17,046 nt of DNA from Methanosphaera sp. (GTDB lineage Archaea; Methanobacteriota; Methanobacteria; Methanobacteriales; Methanobacteriaceae): assembly GCA_017430835.1 (NCBI GenBank), contig JAFRMD010000058.1, forward strand, positions 1 to 17,046, given 5' to 3'. The notes under the pieces were generated by a model. It searched no databases, was not told where the DNA came from, and worked only from the letters and a program-made list of their open reading frames with translations. Position 1 is the stretch's first letter. The number at the start of each line of letters is the position of its first letter. Made by a program: the position numbers and the translations under genes. Shown here piece by piece: positions 14,051-17,046 of this stretch.

Positions 14051-14656
14051 ATGAGTGCTGTGATAAGTAAAAATGAAAATATTTTTTCTTTTTTAGATTA
14101 TATAGAAGAACCTTTTGCTACTATTAGTAATAATTTATATAAAAATCAATTTAAAGATGATTTTGATTCTTATAATAAAATATATCAAGAAATATTAATT
14201 AATCTTGGCATTTTTACTAAGTTTTCACCTGTAATAAAATATAAATTATTAGAAATTCCTGAATTTAAAGAAGATTTATTTTATTATTATTCCAGTTCAT
14301 GTACAATTATTCTTCATTTATGGGACTTTTTAAAAAATTATGTGGAACATTATATTTTTTTAACTCTAAATAATGAACATTACGATTTTGATTATGATTT
14401 GTTAATAAAATATGTTCAGTTCATAGATAATCTTTCAAAACTTATGTTTGATATGTTTCATTTAAAAGAAAAAGAATTAAACAAAAAAATAACAGCAACA
14501 GAGTATCAAAAGGATTATATCAAGTTTGAAGAACAATTTGATTACTATGAAAAAGAATTTTATTTGAATTATTATGAAGCTGAAAAATCAGAACATAAAA
14601 ATAAATTTATTAAAAAAGTTTACAATATGGAGTTTATGAAAGATGAAATTGAATAA
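14051..14656 (+). CDS. Unrecognised protein paired with a PIN toxin, candidate antitoxin
   Basis: The start at ATG 14051 is preferred because GGTG (14041-14044) lies 6 nt upstream, matching the archaeal GGTGAT site; ATG 14039 would add four residues. The 201-residue product is rich in Tyr, Phe, Asp, Glu and Lys, predicted mostly helical, with no signal peptide or clear membrane segment. Hydrophobic stretches such as SSCTIILHLWDFLKNYVEHY look like packed helices, and the C-terminus is strongly charged (EKSEHKNKFIKKVYNMEFM). No known domain is recognised. Its last 14 nt overlap the PIN gene start, so the two are translationally coupled. In toxin-antitoxin operons this position is usually the antitoxin's, but at this length and without a visible DNA-binding motif it would be an unusual one. 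Confidence 0.7.
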   Translation: MSAVISKNENIFSFLDYIEEPFATISNNLYKNQFKDDFDSYNKIYQEILINLGIFTKFSPVIKYKLLEIPEFKEDLFYYYSSSCTIILHLWDFLKNYVEHYIFLTLNNEHYDFDYDLLIKYVQFIDNLSKLMFDMFHLKEKELNKKITATEYQKDYIKFEEQFDYYEKEFYLNYYEAEKSEHKNKFIKKVYNMEFMKDEIE

Positions 14657-15343
14657 TCCGTTTGTTGATACAAATGTAATAATATCTTATCTTTTTAAAT
14701 ATGATCCAGAACATAATTTAACAAAAAATATTTTTAAACAAGAAGCATATTTTTCAGAAAATGTTCTTGATGAAGTAAATTATATTTTTAAAGAAAAGAA
14801 AAAATTATTAATTACTATTTTTGAAACTATAATTTCAATTTTAGAACAGAAATCAGAAGAAGTAATAGATTTAAATAAATTTCAAAAAATAATAGTAAAT
14901 AAAAGTGTTTTTTTTTCGTTTATAAAAATAAAAAAATGTCAAAAAAGGATTTAAAATTATTGTTAAAAACTTTTTGGAGTGAAGAAAATCTTAATAGTGA
15001 ACTAATATCTAATTTAATCATTAAACTAAGAGAGTATATTACTTATATTCAACATAAATTAGTTACAGAAAGAGAAAATATCATAAATACTCTGTTAAAA
15101 ATTCCAAAATGTAATAAATCATGTCCTGATTTTGAAAAAACATTTTTACAAGTGGATTCTGATAATCATGCAGATTTAAAAATTATTAAAGATATTTATG
15201 ATTATTATCTTCAAAAAAAATTATGTTTTGATTTTATAACTTTTGATAAAAAGCTTTACCATACTTTAGATTTTTTGAATTATTCATTTATTAATAAACT
15301 TATTTCTAAAAATGAATTATCTAATTTGGATTTTAATGTTTAA
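14643..15343 (+). CDS. PIN-domain protein split by a frameshift at a T9 run
   Basis: The first frame (14643-14954) opens with a textbook PIN start, NPFVDTNVIISYLFKYDPEH (D9), and E44 in VLDEVNYIF. It then crosses nine T (14908-14916) and stops 12-14 codons later. A one-base back-step there joins it to the second frame, giving KSVFFFVYKNKKMSKKDLKL and continuing to 15343. The second frame supplies the missing acidic residues: D77 and D80 (numbered from M 14936) in VDSDNHADLKIIKDIYD, and D104 in DFITFDKKLY. The joined protein is about 233 residues with a complete PIN active site, larger than common VapC toxins. The T9 reads as T TTT TTT in frame 0, so -1 ribosomal slippage or transcriptional slippage could yield full-length toxin. 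A plain frameshift mutation or a homopolymer sequencing error is equally possible. Confidence 0.72.
14908..14916 (+). other. T9 homopolymer, putative slippery/phase-variable site
   Basis: Nine consecutive T lie inside the PIN reading frame. In frame 0 they read gTT TTT TTT Tcg, which includes a U UUU UUU heptamer of the X XXY YYZ type that supports -1 frameshifting. T10 would restore the frame. The upstream frame ends within about 40 nt after it, and the downstream frame opens at a TAA at 14900-14902, just before it. Confidence 0.6.
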
Positions 15344-16106
15344 TGTTTTTGAAGTTATTTCTATTATTATTTCTTAATATACAAAATAATTTCAATCTTT
15401 AATTTTCCATATGTGAAAATTATATGAATTTAAATGATAACTGTTTACATAGATTAACTTAATTTCAAAATATTAAAAATATTCTGAACAAATATTATAT
15501 TTTATTATTTTTTTAATATAATTTATAAATTATTATTATAAATTATTTTAAATATATAATATTTATAATGTTTTTCATTCTTTTTCCTTCATTAGACTCA
15601 AACTTTACGAATTAGTTTTTTATATCTTTTCATTCGTTATTCTTAAATATAATGAAGAAAAATTCTTATTTTTGTTATTCGTAATGTTATATTTAATACA
15701 TAAACGTGCCACAATAGAAAATAATTATGTAGCACAAAAACAGTTGTACCACAAAAATAATAGTATAACTCCTTTTCCAAATAGGCAATAGCCCGTTTTC
15801 TAAAAATAGTTAAACAGACTAAAAAAACTTGTTTTTAAAATAAATAACCTATGTAAAAGAGGTTAAGGAACCAAGCTAATTGACTCTCAACAGAGATTAT
15901 TTTAAATAAATTTAGGAATTATTTTTTTAATTAAATCATGTTTAATCTCACCATTTAAACTTAACTTAATATCTAAAATATATTGAATTTAATTAGAATT
16001 ATACTTTTTGTTATATTATTGATTGTATCATTATATTTTAAGTTTAATTCAAAACAGATTTTGAAGTTCTAGGAAATCATGTATTTCTTGGATTATAATA
16101 TATTAT
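15344..16106. other. Long gene-free region
   Basis: About 760 bp show no convincing gene on either strand; the DNA is very AT-rich. It holds three spaced copies of a GTNNCACAA word (15706-15754) and a short inverted pair AACCT...AGGTT near 15847-15866 followed by GGTTaaggAACC. No tRNA, CRISPR or conserved ncRNA is recognised. Confidence 0.5.
15706..15754 (+). repeat. Three spaced copies of GT(G/A)(C/G)CACAA
   Basis: GTGCCACAA (15706-15714), GTAGCACAA (15729-15737) and GTACCACAA (15746-15754) lie 23 and 17 bp apart in the same orientation. In a region of almost pure A/T these GC-containing words stand out and could be protein-binding sites. Confidence 0.35.
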
Positions 16107-16200
16107 GTAATTTATACTTTTAATTTTTTTTGAATTTGGCATATTTGTAAGTTATACTTTTAATTTTTTTAAATATGATATATTTGCAAGTTATAACTGA
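16107..16200. repeat. 39-40-bp imperfect tandem repeat
   Basis: Copies begin at 16107 (GTAATTTATAC), 16147 (GTAAGTTATAC) and 16186 (GCAAGTTATAA). The first two share TTATACTTTTAATTTTTTT and end in a similar ATATTT. About 2.4 copies are present, ending directly before the promoter of the ATPase gene. Confidence 0.6.
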
Positions 16201-16204
16201 CAAA

Positions 16205-16224
16205 TTTATATATGATTACAATCA
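16205..16224 (+). promoter_or_regulatory. TATA box and overlapping palindrome of the DUF4143 ATPase gene
   Basis: TTTATATA (16205-16212) is followed at once by TGATT-AC-AATCA (16213-16224), a palindrome with a 2-bp centre. A protein bound there would block transcription start. The start codon is at 16249, with GTGAT (16241-16245) as ribosome site. Confidence 0.5.
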
Positions 16225-16248
16225 AATATTGTATTAAGAAGTGATTGT

Positions 16249-17046
16249 ATGATTAAAAGAGAAGAGTATCTTAAAGTTTTTTATAACTATTTGGACACGG
16301 ATTTTATTAAAATCATAATTGGATTGCGTAGATGTGGAAAAACTACCTTTTTAATAAGTATCATCGAGGAACTTAAGGGTTTAGGTATTAATGATGAGAA
16401 TATAATTTACATATCCTTTGAAAATGTGAAGTATAAACATATTAAGACCTCAAAAGAATTGGATGAAGTTGTTTTAGATAAAGTTAAAGATATTGATGGT
16501 AAAGTCTATTTATTGTTTGATGAAATTCAATTAGTCGATAAATGGGAGGAATCACTTAATTCATATAGGGTTTCTTTTGATTCTGATATTTATGTTACTG
16601 GATCTAATTCAAAATTATTTTCATCTGAACTTTCTACACTGATTGCGGGAAGATATGTTCATATAAACATTTATCCTTTTTCATTTAAAGAAATTTTAAA
16701 GTATCATGATGAAATTAACAATATTGAAATGGATAAAACTAAAATATATGAATATTTCATGCAATATGTACAATACGGTGGAATGCCTTCATTGATTTCT
16801 TTAAAAAATGAAGATGCTAAAATCAATGCACTTTTAGATATCTATGATTCAATTATTATTAGCGATATTCTTTCAAGACATGAAATCAGAGGAATTGACA
16901 CATTCAAAAGGTTTGTTTATTATATTATGAATTCCATTGGACAAACATTCTCTAAAAAAAGCATAGCAAATTTTTTAAAATCCGAAAGTAAAAAAACTTC
17001 AAGAGAAACCATCAATAATTATACAAACTTCATTATTGAATCACTA
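16249..17046 (+). CDS. AAA_14/DUF4143 ATPase, cut by the right edge
   Basis: The frame is open from ATG 16249 to the window end (266 codons seen; family members have about 400-450). It shows the AAA_14 order: FIKIIIGLRRCGKTTFL with Walker A GLRRCGKT (25-32), ISFENVKYK, Walker B VYLLFDEIQ (D91, E92) and sensor VTGSNSKLFSSEL. The characteristic GRYVHINIYPFSFKEIL follows, then QYGGMPSLISL and SIIISDILSRHEIRG leading into the winged helix. The C-terminal DUF4143 nuclease-like domain lies beyond the edge. GTGAT just upstream fits the archaeal ribosome site. No lesion is seen. The truncated gene at 2655-3296 is a relative that keeps only the part missing here. The cellular role is unknown. Confidence 0.88.
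   Translation, partial: MIKREEYLKVFYNYLDTDFIKIIIGLRRCGKTTFLISIIEELKGLGINDENIIYISFENVKYKHIKTSKELDEVVLDKVKDIDGKVYLLFDEIQLVDKWEESLNSYRVSFDSDIYVTGSNSKLFSSELSTLIAGRYVHINIYPFSFKEILKYHDEINNIEMDKTKIYEYFMQYVQYGGMPSLISLKNEDAKINALLDIYDSIIISDILSRHEIRGIDTFKRFVYYIMNSIGQTFSKKSIANFLKSESKKTSRETINNYTNFIIESL

Noticed and set aside
15344..16248. CRISPR array or tRNA in the gene-free region
   Set aside because: The repeats are too few, too AT-rich and lack regular spacers. No GC-rich cloverleaf sequence was seen, although tRNAs stand out in such AT-rich genomes.

Overview
The window looks like part of the chromosome of an AT-rich methanogenic archaeon of the order Methanobacteriales, most probably Methanosphaera or a close Methanobrevibacter relative. 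The reasons are very low GC, archaeal TATA boxes (TTTATATA-like) about 25-30 nt before the expected transcript starts, GGTGAT/GGAGG-type ribosome sites, an IS1182-type transposase of the kind common in these genera, and archaeal families such as HVO_A0114-type antitoxins and archaeal ATPases. The genus is inferred; no rRNA or marker gene is present.

Left part (1-5075) is an accessory graveyard. An AbrB-type antitoxin and a PIN-domain toxin (556-1181) form an intact toxin-antitoxin pair. Next is an HVO_A0114-type winged-helix antitoxin whose upstream partner gene is broken by a TAG stop (1349-2029). Then come an unrecognised fragment, a 33-bp tandem repeat, a 5'-truncated DUF4143 ATPase whose tryptophan codon appears to have become TGA (2655-3296), and directly against it a decayed IS1182-family element (about 3297-5072).

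Middle part (5338-9085) holds five intact housekeeping-like genes: an old-yellow-enzyme-like oxidoreductase divergent from a TMEM175-like channel, then an HxlR regulator divergent from a DsbA/FrnE-like oxidoreductase that is followed, probably in one operon, by a UPF0173 metallo-hydrolase. An inverted repeat between the HxlR and DsbA genes is a plausible operator, so this looks like a thiol or redox-responsive unit.

Right part (9215-17046) returns to accessory DNA. A TetR regulator and a CPBP (CAAX/Abi-type) membrane protease have decayed together (9215-10642), although the TetR-type operator is still perfect. There follow an intact archaeal AAA ATPase (10784-11971), a decayed zinc-ribbon/DDE transposase (about 12300-13215), an unrecognised decayed gene, and a two-gene unit (14051-15343). 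That unit pairs an unrecognised 201-residue protein with a PIN toxin split by a T9 run that has the form of a classical -1 slippery site; it is the best candidate for an undescribed system. A repeat-rich, gene-free stretch leads to the start of an intact AAA_14/DUF4143 ATPase that runs off the right edge.

Overall, three toxin-antitoxin-like modules, three ATPase genes or remnants and two dead insertion elements surround a small conserved redox cluster.
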